Assembly (NCBI GenBank): GCA_000827205.1
Contig: KN832557.1
Span: 2,029,273 to 2,093,272 of the forward strand
DNA: 64,000 nt
Direction of reading: 5' to 3'
DNA from: Plicaturopsis crispa FD-325 SS-3
Lineage: Eukaryota; Basidiomycota; Agaricomycetes; Amylocorticiales; Amylocorticiaceae
A program made the position numbers and the translations under genes. Shown here in pieces: positions 22,879 through 33,776 of this stretch (position 1 is its first letter; each line of letters starts with the position of its first letter). The notes beneath the pieces were generated by a model, which ran no database searches, was not told the DNA's origin, and was given only the letters and a program-made list of their open reading frames with translations.

Positions 22879-25800
22879 TCAAGACCAACACATCGGCGGC
22901 CTCCAAGAGCTTCTGCCTCTATGCGTAGCTGGGACAATCGGCTCATGCCAGTACGGCTGATCATATATATCAAGGACCGTCATCCAAGCCTGCCCTTCGA
23001 CCACGGCCTCGGGCTGCCCATCCTTATAATCCTTCCAACAACGCACAACAATCTCATGCGACATGACCCCTTGCCCCCCGGGGGCGACCGGCGCCTGCAG
23101 CCAGCAGCAGTGCGCCAGCAGTGGGCAGACAGCAGCAATGGCACGGGTGGCTTCGAGTCGCCGCCAGAGGCAGCGCGCAAACTACTCGGTTTCGTCACGA
23201 TTAAAATCCCCGCATTCGGGGTAGGCACAGTTGTCGTAGCGGTTGTCGTAGACGTCGGCGTCGTTGTGCTCCATGTCGTGCATGCTCGAGAAATAGACGA
23301 GGTGCGGAAGGCGGGCCAGCAGTGCAACGTGTTTGGTCTACAACTCGCATGCACGCGCGTCAGCATTGTGTGTTAGCATTCGAAAGGGCGAAAAGACTGA
23401 CCTTCCATACAGGACAGCTGTCTGCCAACCTGCCCGGCAACAAGTCGTGATGACTTTTGAACTCGAGGCACAACCACTCTAGAAAGGGGAACAATTTTGT
23501 TATCTGCTCGAGAGCGCCGCGGTCACGAATGTGGGCCCAATAACGAAACACCCGCAGTGTCGATCCTGCGTCACGCAGCGCCGTAAGGTCAAAGGGACGA
23601 AACCGCTGCCTGCTCTGGTCAATCTTGAGCTCCAGGTGGACCAGCGTACACAGTGACGGGCGGACGAGCGCCAGGAGGTGCGTGTGCGCGTACTGCGCGC
23701 TTGGATCCGCATCGTGGACTTCCCAATGGACGAGGAGTTTCTTGAGGCCCTGCAGGCCGTCGACTAGCGGAGTCTTCGCGCAGACGAGTGCGTGGTAGGG
23801 CTTCGCGCTGCCGTACGTGTCTTGCACTGTGTTCCACATGTAGAGGCGGAGGGCGGGGGGAACGGCCGGGCGGAGCGCGTCGAGGAGGCGCGCCATGCGC
23901 TCGAACGCGGTCGCTGCGCGGCTCGATTCGTCGGAGTCCGCACAGACGAAGTCGCCTGCTACTGACATGAGGCGGGGGAATGTGCTCAGCAGCTCATACT
24001 GGGGCACCCAGCTCCCCCGAGATCACGTCCTCGACGACATCAGGAAAAACCCATATCACTAATCTAATCAAACACCGCGCGAATTTTGCACAAAAGACGC
24101 AAATCAAAGAAAACCGAAAAAAAATCGTGAATTCACATTAATTCTACACGGAGTCTTACAAAGTAGAGGCAGATACAGTGAAAGCTTGCATATTTGTTAA
24201 CAAGTCAATAAATTGTTGATCATTGGTACCAATGCCGTACTTGACGCATTGACTGCAATGAAAACAAAGTAAAATGAACGTACTGTACACTTACAAGTGC
24301 AAAGCCTAGCATTAGCCCAGTTCTCTCCTGTTGCTGTGTGCACCTGTCGCGGACTCCAGCCTGATAGCGCACCACGGTCTAGCCATTGGTAGGATCTCGA
24401 CGAAGCGGATGGCTTTAGTCTCCGCACTACCGTGCTGCCGCACGCGAGCACGCGGGAGTAACCGCACCGTAGCCTGGCGTGTCCGAGTCGTTGAGGCGCA
24501 GGACCTCGGCCGCGCACCCTTCGGCGATCCTTGGGCTCGGTACCATCACGTTGCGAGGATTGGACGCAGAGCGATGCCGATTGCACTGTCCAACGTCAGC
24601 CGTACGAGGGCGGGGACACACCGTGTCCGCGTGCCGAAGAGAAGGCAGGGGAGGCGCGTGGTATCGCACGACGCGTACGCGCGCATCCACCGCTACTCAG
24701 CTCTCGGTCCCACAGATGCATCCAACGTGTCTTGCGAGCAATGTTGCCTGCCACGGTGTCATACCGAGGCAGGACAGTGATTTGCAAAGGTGATCAGACT
24801 TTGCAGACACCGGACATACTCGCGCTCTGGTGAGTCGCCGAGCATCGAGTGATCACCGTGTCGTCCAGGCGAATCGTGTAAGCTGTTAGGAAGGAGTCAG
24901 GGACTAACGAAGCGATGTCAGTGGTAGGGGGCGCACCTGATTACCGGGGGCTACCATAAACTCAGCCTTCTTCATTCTTGGTGTCGTTGTCCATCGTCGT
25001 GATGTGCATTGGAGACTGTGTAGAGCTGACTTGAAGACTAAGTTGAAGTTGAAGTCGGCGAGGCTTGGGCGAGGCGTCAGAGTCTCGATTGAGGTTCGAG
25101 AAAGTTCCGAAACACAATTCAAGCTCCGACCAAATATAAATAAGTCCACTGCCACGTCACACTGTCTCCGTTTCTCTCCCCTTCCTCCGTTGCTAAATGC
25201 TAACTCGACCTAACCGGTCAGTACCGCATGCACTCTACATCGTCTCCTCCCACTCTGACCTCGCTCGCCGTCTCCTTTGCTTACTCGGTTTACAGGTGCA
25301 CTTCTGCAGCGCGGACAGCCTGCTTCACAGGCCGCTGGAGGGTCTTATCGCAGATTTGAGGATTTGCAGCACAGGTGAGCATTTAAGCTGCATCCTATGC
25401 TTCGAGTGCTGACAGCTCGTCTCCCCATCTCTCATTGTTCCAGGACGTTCGCTCTAGCGAACCACGTCACCAACCCCAACACTTCGCGGCCGCGTCAGGC
25501 GCGCGCGCTCACCACAACCATCGTTGCTGTGGTACCGGCCAATCCCAGGCTGTCTCGTCTCATGAGTTTAGGATATAGGTGCGCTTTTCCTGTTCGTCGC
25601 ATTGGTCGTTACTGATGTCGTCTAGGTCAAATCACGCTTAGTCCACGAGGTATTTGGGCAGCTTCAGTTGCCCCATCCAGTAAGTTATTCTGGCATCGCT
25701 CCCCTCTGAATTTTGCATTCATACTGCTACCACTCGCATTTCAAGGCTTTCCCATTCCCCGGAGCTGCGATAGTGGAACTGTAGGGTAGCACATACTATA

Positions 25801-26370
25801 ATCTTTGTATGTAGATACTCGAATGCGATTGATTTCATCTTGTCTTGAATGTTTCGTATTTGAGCTCAATAAGAGAAAAATGAATACTAAAGTCCAATGA
25901 AATGGGATGTATTCTGTGAGAATCCTTGAGAATTTGGTACGAATCAACGTGAATCCGCAACAAATTCGAGGGGAGTTTTTTGGACCTCCCGGATTTGAAG
26001 AATGGACGAATTTGCAAGAATTTGCAAGAATTCTCGAGAATTTATGCAAATTCACGATACAGGTTTTTCCTGATGGAATATTTTCCTGTAGATTCAAGGA
26101 GGGTTTGCACCAGAGGTAGTCGAGAGGAAGAAGGTAGCCATACCGGACGAGGTCCTTGATCCCCCTTAGATCCCCCAGGGCGTCGGATGGGACTTGGAGC
26201 TCAGTAGTCTTGAGTATGTGCGGCAGCGCCACCGCACGCAGTAATCTGGACACTCTGCCGAATGCATTGCGTCCCTCGCGCGGTAAATGCGCTACGATGA
26301 TGGAAAGGAGCTCGACCGGCAATGCGAGCAGCGCAGCGCTGTCGTCTGCTGTCGTTGATTGCGTCTCCAT
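22879..26370 (-). pseudogene. F-box gene copy A, inactivated
   Basis: This is a paralogue of the intact gene at 26651–28086, in the same order and orientation. Exon 1 is 26370–26144 with an F-box (ALLALPVELLSIIVAHLP). Exon 2 starts at 26085 and is interrupted after 13 bases by the 2.0 kb element at 24041–26072; it resumes at 24040 and runs to 23402. Exon 3 is 23337–22879. Besides the insertion, exon 2 has a frame shift near 23998–24008 (one extra C in a CCCC run restores the frame if dropped), and exon 3 has an in-frame TAG at 23182–23184 where the intact copy has Trp. The body (LQGLKKLLVHWEVHD, LRVFRYWAHIRDRGAL) remains well preserved, so loss is recent. An F-box protein would bind Skp1 in an SCF ubiquitin ligase. 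Confidence 0.8.
24041..26072. mobile_element. 2.0 kb inverted-repeat element inside the F-box pseudogene
   Basis: The left end begins CAGGAAAAACCC at 24041; the right end is GGTTTTTCCTG at 26062–26072, its inverted copy. The similarity continues imperfectly for about 27 bases. AT lies on both sides, fitting a 2-base target duplication. Removing the element rejoins exon 2 of the host F-box gene in frame, as shown by alignment with the intact paralogue. Near the right end there are repeated AATTTGCAAG units. The interior is GC-rich with no transposase-like frame. A frame reading RVRVVEAQDLGRAPFGDPW at about 24470–24540 and a spliced minus-strand frame near 24980 may be captured host sequence. 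Superfamily not determined. Confidence 0.7.
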
Positions 26371-26650
26371 GGTGCAGTTGTATTTCCCGGGTATTGTCTA
26401 TTCATGAGATGGTGGTAAAAGAGATTGAGTGCTGAGCGAGAGAATCTAGGTGAGAGAGTCGCCTAAATTGCGCGGAAAACCCGATTGGAAAACCCTCAGT
26501 CAATCGCACCGTGACAACATACCGTGTATTACTACACTATTTAGCCCTCAAGGCTTGACTGTGTCAAACCTGTACAGGCAGCAAGCGGAGCGGCGAAGCC
26601 TTGTGGTACATTGCACATTGACAGTACATCTGTCTTCACATTCGTTGGGC

Positions 26651-28086
26651 TCACGACCAATACAGCGGCGGCGCCCAGGAATCTCTATATTCGTGCACAG
26701 CCGGGACCGTCGGCTCATCCCAGTATGGCACAGAGTCGTCCTGGTCTAAGACCATCATCCAAGAGTGCCCTTCCACGACGGCCTCGCGCTGCCCATCCTT
26801 CCCAGTGCGCACGACAATCTCGTGCGCCATGCCCCCTCGCCCATCAGGGTCAATCGGAGCCTGCAGCCAGCGGCAGTGCGCCAGCAGCGGGCAAACTGCT
26901 GCGATGAGACGGGTGGCCTCCAAGCGCCGCCGGAGGCAGCGCACGTACCACTCGATCTCCTCCGCAGACCAGTCCCCGGGATCTACAAATTCCTCGTCGT
27001 ATACATCGTCGGCGTTGTGCTCCATGTCGTGCATGCTCGAGAAATAGACGAGGCGCGGAAGACGAGCCAGCAGTGCGACGTATTCGTGCTAAAACTCGCA
27101 TGGAAGCCCGTCGTCATTAGGTGCTATCATTCGAAAAGGTAGAAAGACTGACCTCCCATACAGGACAGCTGTGCTCTAAGGCGCCCGGCAACAAGTTAGT
27201 CGGACTTCTGAACTCGAGTGACAACCACTCTAGAGAGGGGAAAATTTCTGTTATTCGCTTAAGAGCATCGCGGTCGTGGATATGTGCCCAGTAACGGAAG
27301 ACCCGCAGCGTCGGTCCTACATCGCGCAGCGCGGTAAGGTCAAAGATTTGAGCGCGCCGCCTGTTCTGGCTAATCTTGAGCTCCAAGTGTACTAGCGTAG
27401 ACAGGGACGGGTGGATGAGTGCGAGGAGGTGCGTGTACACGTACTGGGCGCCTGGAACCGCGTCGTAGACTTCCCACTCGACGCAGAGTTTCTTCAGACC
27501 CTGCAGACCGTGAGTTAGCGGCGATTCCGCGCTGACAAGCGCATTGCAAGGGTCATCAGGCTCTGCGTATGCTCCCGTGTCTCTCACGTAGATGATGAGG
27601 GTGCTCAGAGGAGTCCTGCGGAGTGCGTCAAGGAGGCATGATAACCTCTCAAATGCGACCGTTGCGCGGCTCGACTCGTCAAGATCGGTGCATAGGAAGC
27701 CGCATAGCATCGACCTTAGATAGGGAAATGCACTCAATTGCTCGTACGAGGGCAATTCCTTGGTCGTTATGTCCTCCCGAATATATGTTTTCCTTGGATC
27801 GAGAGTAACATTCAAGGGGGATTGAAAGCGGGAACGATATAGACCAAACTCACCTCACAAAGTCTTTGATCTTCTCATCTGCGCTCTTTAAATCCTTCAG
27901 CTCGCTGTCATATATAGCGATGGACTCGAACAGGTGCGGAAGTGCTACGCCGCGCAGGAATCTAGACAGTGTGCCGAATACTTTGAGGTCCTTGCGGGAT
28001 AGATGAGCTGCGATGGCGGAGAGAAGCTCTACTGGCAGCGTGAGCAATTCAGCGGGGTCATATTGGCTTTCCGTTACAGCTCTCAT
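26651..28086 (-). CDS. F-box protein, intact copy B
   Basis: Exons 28086–27854, 27792–27153 and 27088–26651 give 436 residues. The F-box lies at residues ~10–50 (AELLTLPVELLSAIAAHL, then FGTLSRFLRGVALPHLF). The rest resembles the leucine-rich or beta-strand substrate-recognition half of basidiomycete F-box proteins: LQGLKKLCVEWEVYD, LSTLVHLELKIS, LRVFRYWAHIHDRDALK and IFPSLEWLSLEF, ending with a conserved hydrophilic domain (MHDMEHNADDVYDEEF, WYVRCLRRRLEAT). The predicted role is a substrate adaptor in an SCF ubiquitin ligase; the target is unknown. Copy A (22879–26370) is its dead tandem neighbour and a relict lies at ~30.2–30.7 kb. Confidence 0.8.
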
Positions 28087-28358
28087 TGCACATATGTGTC
28101 TGCAATGCTTCCAGGCAGCTATTCAGAGATGAAGCAAGTACATAGAAAGCAAGTAGAAAGCATTCAGATCTAGGCAGTCGAAGTTGAGTCGACGATGCCG
28201 GAAATTTTGCGGAAATCCACACCTTCCCGATGTGTCGCTTCCGAGAGCGCAGGACACGCCATTGCGACTGCGACTACGACCGCAACAACTGAATTTTTCC
28301 TTGTTTCCAACACCGTCAATACACAACACTGTAAACCAGGACTACATTGTGCACGACC

Positions 28359-29641
28359 ATGGATAGCTCTCACAGAACTACAGGAGCCTTAACCACTGGC
28401 AGATGGAGGACTAATCCAAAGCCGGTCAGAGCTAAAGCCACAGCCAAACGTCGGGTTGTCAGCGACGACGAAGGCGATGACGTCCCCGGACACAAACGAG
28501 CCAGGATGGGGAGCCCGCGTATCAACCCTCTGTTCTGGCCCGATCAGGCGTATGTTGTCGTCGAGGTTGAGGACCAGCGATTCAAGCTTCTCAAAGACGA
28601 CTTGACGAGTAAATCACGCGTTTTCTCTCGTGCGCTGCGTGGAGAGAACCCTGTTCTCGGGGACAACGTGGTCAAGGCGCCTGGCATGCGCGTAGGCGAG
28701 GATACACGTTGGGTTGACGGGTGCGCACTGTACAGAGTCGGGGGGACGACTGCCTCCGATTTCGCGAAACTCATGCTTGTCTGCGGGCGTGGCGCCACGT
28801 AAGTCCGCATAGTAATACAGAGTGCGTCGCGTCCCCTTGGCTGATCGTACTCCTGCTTCTAAGGCCATGGGTACAGCGTACGACCCCAGACCACCTCGAC
28901 CACGCGGTCTTCCGCGCCGCATGGGCGCTCGGGTTCGAGGACACGCGCCGTGACACGCAGAAGTACCTCGAGCGCCGCTGGAGCAGCGACCTCGATGATA
29001 TGTGCGGCGGTGTACCCGGGGCATATGCAGGCGAAGCTGTCGTCTTGGCACGGCAGTACAATCTCCCGCAGCTGCTAAAGCACGCGCTGTACGACCTGCT
29101 CGCGGAGCCTGGGTTCGCCAACCGCAGCGGCGGTAGAGAGCTGTCCTGGGACTTGCAGGCAAAGAAAGACGACATATCCGCCGTTCTGTATGCCTACGAT
29201 AAGCCACAGTCGTCCGACACGGTCCTCAGCATCGAGGACTATCGCAACTTCACAAAGGCGCGCGAATTCCTGCAGGCTGCATGGTTCACAATCTGCACTA
29301 CATATCCTGAAATCGACTGTCCTCTGCTAGAGGATGAACCGTACAAAAAGCCGTCGGATGGTGTCCATGGGCACTGCTCTCCGCTCAAAAACAAGAAGGC
29401 AAGGTGGATGAAATATCTCATCAGTGATTCGGATATTTACAGGAAGTTTGTGTACGATCCAATCCGTGGGTTGGGGACTCTCACTGGGGAGACGGAATGG
29501 AATGCGATTGAGGGGTGGCTTATCTGCCCGGGGTGTGCGTCGCGTGTCAATAGGCATTTAGGTACGGAGGCGGTGCGACTCTGGCAGGAACTCGATGCGC
29601 TGCTGGGCCTAGAGAGAGATGATGCGTCTGCGGCACGGTAA
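28359..29641 (+). CDS. BTB/POZ domain protein, Agaricomycete-expanded family (copy 2)
   Basis: Exons 28359–28798 and 28864–29641 give 405 residues. The start is ACCATGG; an in-frame ATG four codons upstream (28347) is possible. The lead is basic (VRAKATAKRRVV). The BTB core reads NPLFWPDQAYVVVEVEDQRF, SRVFSRALRGE and ASDFAKLMLV. The second half has LDHAVFRAAWALGF, YNLPQLLKHALYDLLAEPGF and a Cys pair (GWLICPGCASRVNRHL) equivalent to copies 1 and 3. The intron position matches the other copies. It is divergent from the F-box gene at 28086, sharing a 270-base intergenic region. Role inferred as a ubiquitin-ligase or nuclear adaptor; unproven. Confidence 0.75.
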
Positions 29642-30164
29642 GCAAACCAAATATACTCTTGCTACTGAGTTCTGATGCGTCTTGATTCCACGTAGCTTGC
29701 GAGGATGACTTTCCTTCTCCTCGTGTAATTCAAGTACGATTATTGACTCTTTCAAACGCGAATGGTCGGTGTTGGGTCGGACACTAGCTTTGGACCTCGT
29801 CTTCGAGCACTAACGATAATTCACACACTGGCGACTGCGTAACCGTTCCCCTGTTGATGTCCCACCTCGACGAGTGGATGGGTCCAGGATATTGAGCCAC
29901 TCAGTGCATTGTGGCTTCCCCGTATACCCTTCGCGTTCATTCAAACGTCTTTGCCCATCCCTCCTGTTATCATAGGCCCGCCAGGCTGACTAGTTCATAA
30001 GCTGCTCATTATGTCCTAGCCCTATGCATGCAAAAACAGAGGCACAGAAGGACACCGAGACTCTAGAGGAGGTACGTTCTTTTCGGTCTATCTGCGGCAT
30101 ACTGCCCTTACAGCTCCAGCTCAGTGGCCGCATTGACCGCAGCATCTGGCAGTCGCGGCGCAAG
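29642..30164. other. Intergenic region, no gene recognised
   Basis: The 3' flank of BTB copy 2 runs toward the F-box relict. No conserved frame was seen until the F-box-like motif at about 30170. Confidence 0.4.
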
Positions 30165-30700
30165 ACAACTTTTGTGCGCTGCTCGCGCTCCCGGTTGAAG
30201 TACACACCATGATCATCAAGCATTTTCCGTTCAGATAGTATGAGCTTGCGCCGTCATTGAGTGCCGTTTCAAAGTTTTGCGTGGAAGGGTCTATCCTGTC
30301 TTGTCCGAGTATATTCTTGTGATTCTTGTTTTCTTCACCGGGAGCATGCATCCGTCTCATACGCCCACCTGAACGCCACCATGTTTTTCTCGTCTAGCCC
30401 TCGGTCGCATTGTCAGGTCGTTCCTCTAGTCGCCCTGCATGTTTCGCGTTCATGAACCTCGTACAGCTCTTGGATGCGCCTGTCGAGGGCTTAAGGGTCT
30501 CAAGGAATTCTGCATCGATCGGGCTGTTTACGACACGAATATCCAAGACCCTGGAACTGCAAATGTGCGTTTGTTCGCCCTCATCCATATGTCGCTAGAT
30601 ACACTCGTCTACTTGCAACTCGACATCGATCAAGGCAGGTGTCGCCCCCAAGAGTTTTATCTGCGTGACGCAGCACCGACTCTGCAACCTTCTAACACAG
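30165..30700 (+). pseudogene. F-box gene relict, copy C
   Basis: An F-box-like stretch (ALLALPVEVHTMIIKHFP) is readable at about 30176–30232 and ends in an in-frame TAG. About 240 bases on, another frame reads GLKGLKEFCIDRAVYD, then LIHMSLDTLVYLQLDID and FYLRDAAPTL (30478–30695), matching the order of LQGLKKL, LSTLVHLELKI and DLTALRDVGPTL in copy B. The pieces are in different frames and the C-terminal half is missing, so this is a decayed third member in opposite orientation to A and B. Confidence 0.7.
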
Positions 30701-30964
30701 GACGCGGCAAAGCGATGTTGTCGTATTGATTACTGTAGCAAGCTCGATCCCGCTCCTCGAGCATGGGGTGCAGCGATGACCCTATTTACGCAAAGACGTC
30801 GGATGGATGGAAGATATGTCACCAATATTGATGAGCGCGTTGCGTCGGTGCAAATCAACGCCCATATAAAAGCGGCCATACAGACAAGACCCGAGTGCAC
30901 CTAACAAAGTCAAGTGAGTACCGTATTCATCGCTGGGACAAGAAGTCAGTCGGACTCACGTACA

Positions 30965-32169
30965 CTACAGCCCGAGCCAGGTATCCATCTCCGTCCATAA
31001 CTCCTCGCGGCGTCTCCGCAGAAAAGTGTTCATGCGGAGGTGGCACATCTCGCAGATATCCCAGCCCGCGAGACTATTCCACAGTGCTTCCGTGTCGTGC
31101 GAGACGTCGTAGATCCCGTTCAGGGGATCGTAGAGATATTTCTGGTAGATGCCGGACCCGATCATGTGCCGTGTCCAGAACACGTCCTTGACGGACTGCG
31201 GAGAGCAGGGCCCACTGTGCGGGTTCGGTTCGGCGATGGCGGGGAAGGTCGTGCAGATGGTTAGCCATGCTTCTGTGAGTCGGCGGCGGGCTTTAACCAA
31301 GAGGTCGTAGTCGTCTGCGCTCAGCAGCGACTTTGTTGGCTGGACGGCACTGACTTCGTACAAGAGCGCCCACGCATGATCGTTTGCGTCCGCGGCGGAG
31401 GCAGCAGCAGTAAACTGAGCCTTCAGCTCGTTGGTGTAGTCCAAATTGTCGAAGTCGGGCTCAGCTAGCAGTAGATAGAAAGCGCGTTTGCGAAGCTGTG
31501 GAAGGGCGAATTGTCGTGAGATGGCGATCGTATTGGCAACCCGGCTGCGCATGTGGGTTTGGATACGATGAGCGTCAAGAGTAGGATCCCATAATTTTTC
31601 TAGCAGCACTGTCACGTTCGCCTGTACGCTCTGAAATTGGAGAGCAACTGCGGCACGAAGGACGGCGAAATCCAGCTCGAACGGGGTCTCATTGTTCGCC
31701 CACACACTTCATGGGTTGGAGAAACACGAAGATTCGACCTGCTCATAAGCGATGTGTTGTACAGAATATAGCAAGTATGTAGGACTTACAAGGCGCCGAC
31801 TCCAAGAACAAGCATCAGCTTTTCAAAATCGCTCGCGCTCACCCCAGACACACCATATACCTTTAGGCCCTGTGCTTTCATCTCTGTGTCAACAACGTTG
31901 CGGTCCTTCTCACCACGGAACACCCGTTCAAAGCATTTTGAGTGCGTCTGCAGCAGGGTCTTGTACTGCTTGCACAGCAGCCCCGCGACATCTACCAGGA
32001 CACATTCCTCGGCAACCCAGACAACGGAGCTGATAGAGCGTCTGTCATCGGTGGATTGGGATTGCCTGGTACGTTTTGCCGGGGGTTTGCCAGATCGCGC
32101 CTCCGCCAACTCTGACTCGTCGAAAGCGAGGTTGTGTTTGCTGGACGAGGATGCAGATGTAGACTTCAT
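30965..32169 (-). CDS. BTB/POZ domain protein, Agaricomycete-expanded family (copy 3)
   Basis: Exons 32169–31790 and 31706–30965 give 373 residues; the intron falls at the same place as in copies 1 and 2. The lead is Ser-rich then basic (KPPAKRTRQS). The core reads VLVDVAGLLCKQYKTLLQ, SKCFERVFRGE and ASDFEKLMLVLG, then LDFAVLRAAVALQF, QFALPQLRKRAFYLLLAEP and the Cys pair GWDICEMCHLRMNTFL. The FWP motif preceding the BTB core in copies 1 and 2 is replaced by VVWVAEE. It converges on copy 2 with the F-box relict between them. The acceptor is TGAAG rather than a Py-AG, which lowers confidence in that exact base. Confidence 0.7.
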
Positions 32170-33776
32170 TGAAGTGAAGCAAAGCAGTAGCGTGACGACC
32201 GCTCAATGTCTGCCTTCCATTTACCAAACGGCAAAAACTGGTAATTTCGATGAGCGTACGAGTGAGCGGAAGGAGCGAGAAAAACTTGAACGCGACCGCG
32301 ACGTGCCTGTCACCGGATCGGAATTCGGCTCGACGCGAAGACCTTTGCCGCCGTCGAAAATGATGACGACGAATCTCAAAATGCTCACAAAGATCTCTCT
32401 GCTGCTGATTTCTGTGCTGAGTCTGACGAGAAAAATGCAAAGCCTTTCAATCCTGCGACATGGCCACTGCGAGAGCCAAGTTTGCAGCTGGGCATTGACT
32501 TGCCGTTGAGTACGAACAGCGCCGTTGGGCTGTATGATAGCTCCCAGCGCGTTTTCTCTCTCTCTAGTTTAAGTTACTAGTCTGCAGTCGTGGACGACCT
32601 TCCAGGCTCGTGAGGCTCACCGCTTTTAGTCTCCCTGTGCAGACGAGAGACAATTCATTCAACCTCACGGGCTCGGATATTCTTGTCTGACGTCTGCTTT
32701 CTATAAGGGGGGTCTTGTCAATAGGTCCATCAGCCGAGGTTTGGCATATCATGTGCTGTACCTAACGCGTCCTCGTCGCGTTCTCGACGCGGAACTCTGT
32801 AGCACTCATTCCGTGGCTAAAATCACTACCTCGTCGATGTCAAGCTTTTGTGTGCGCGTCTAGAGTATCCTAAGCATAGCTACACTGGATCTGCTCAAAA
32901 TTTATTGGTCAACAAATAGTCTATACATGATTTGTTGTCTTTTTTCTCTCCGTAACTGCCTCATGAGGCGTATACAGTGAGTGTAAGCAGCACCGACACG
33001 AGAAGAATCGGATAGAGCGGTCCTCGTTAAGGATCGACGGCGAGTGATAACGGGCCTTGCCATTGAGCTGTAGTAAACGGTTGGTAAACGGACCGAGAAT
33101 CATCGTGCGGCAACTGTTGGCAGCCGTTTGGAACGTCAGGGAGTTAGCTTCAACGCGATTGAACAGACACCAGCAGGGCATTTCACGTACACTTTGTGGG
33201 CATGCTTATGCCGCTGTCCTATGCACTGTCTCGCGTGCTTAGGCCCCCGCCGTTGGCCTCCGCCAACGCGTTCCCCGTCGATGGCACATCATGGCCGTTG
33301 TGCCAGCCTGCTAGGTTCATGCAATGATAATGCACAGCAACCAGTCAGGCCGTTTGGTCGTCTCAGCCATGGAATCTGAGAGCACGACGCAAGTAAAACA
33401 TGGAGAAAAGACTCGTGGAATGGTTAAACGCGTCACAATCGATCAGTAAAAATTTGTTGACAAGGCTTCAAAAAATTAGTGATAATTCAAACTCAGATGT
33501 AGACGAGTCACAAAGTGGTTACAATTTCATTACAAGCTGTTTAAACTCCGATTGAAAATCGACCTATCGACAAGCCCCCCGCGTCTGAACGTAGACTAAC
33601 CGCTTTACCTTGTTCTCTTTGAACCCCTGACTCGCTTTGTCCCCCTTGTCGACGAAGCCACCGGAGCGCGCATGCTTGTGTGGCACGATACCGCCATAGG
33701 GCCGCCCCGCTTTGGCCTGTCGGTATATAAGGACTTTCGTCTACTATGAGTGGTAGCAACAACAAAACCCGCTATC
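32170..33776. other. Intergenic region, no gene recognised
   Basis: 1.6 kb between divergent genes (BTB copy 3 and the orphan gene at 33777). Open frames near 32200–32500 are Arg/Ser-rich and look incidental. The right end carries the TATA box of the orphan gene. Confidence 0.45.
33724..33730 (+). promoter_or_regulatory. TATA box of the gene at 33777
   Basis: TATATAA in GTCGGTATATAAGG lies 47 bases before the ATG at 33777, a normal spacing for a short fungal 5' UTR. Confidence 0.55.

Noticed and set aside
32200-32509. Plus-strand open frame rich in Lys, Glu, Arg and Ser
   Set aside because: It lies antisense to and upstream of BTB copy 3, lacks splice support and has no motif.
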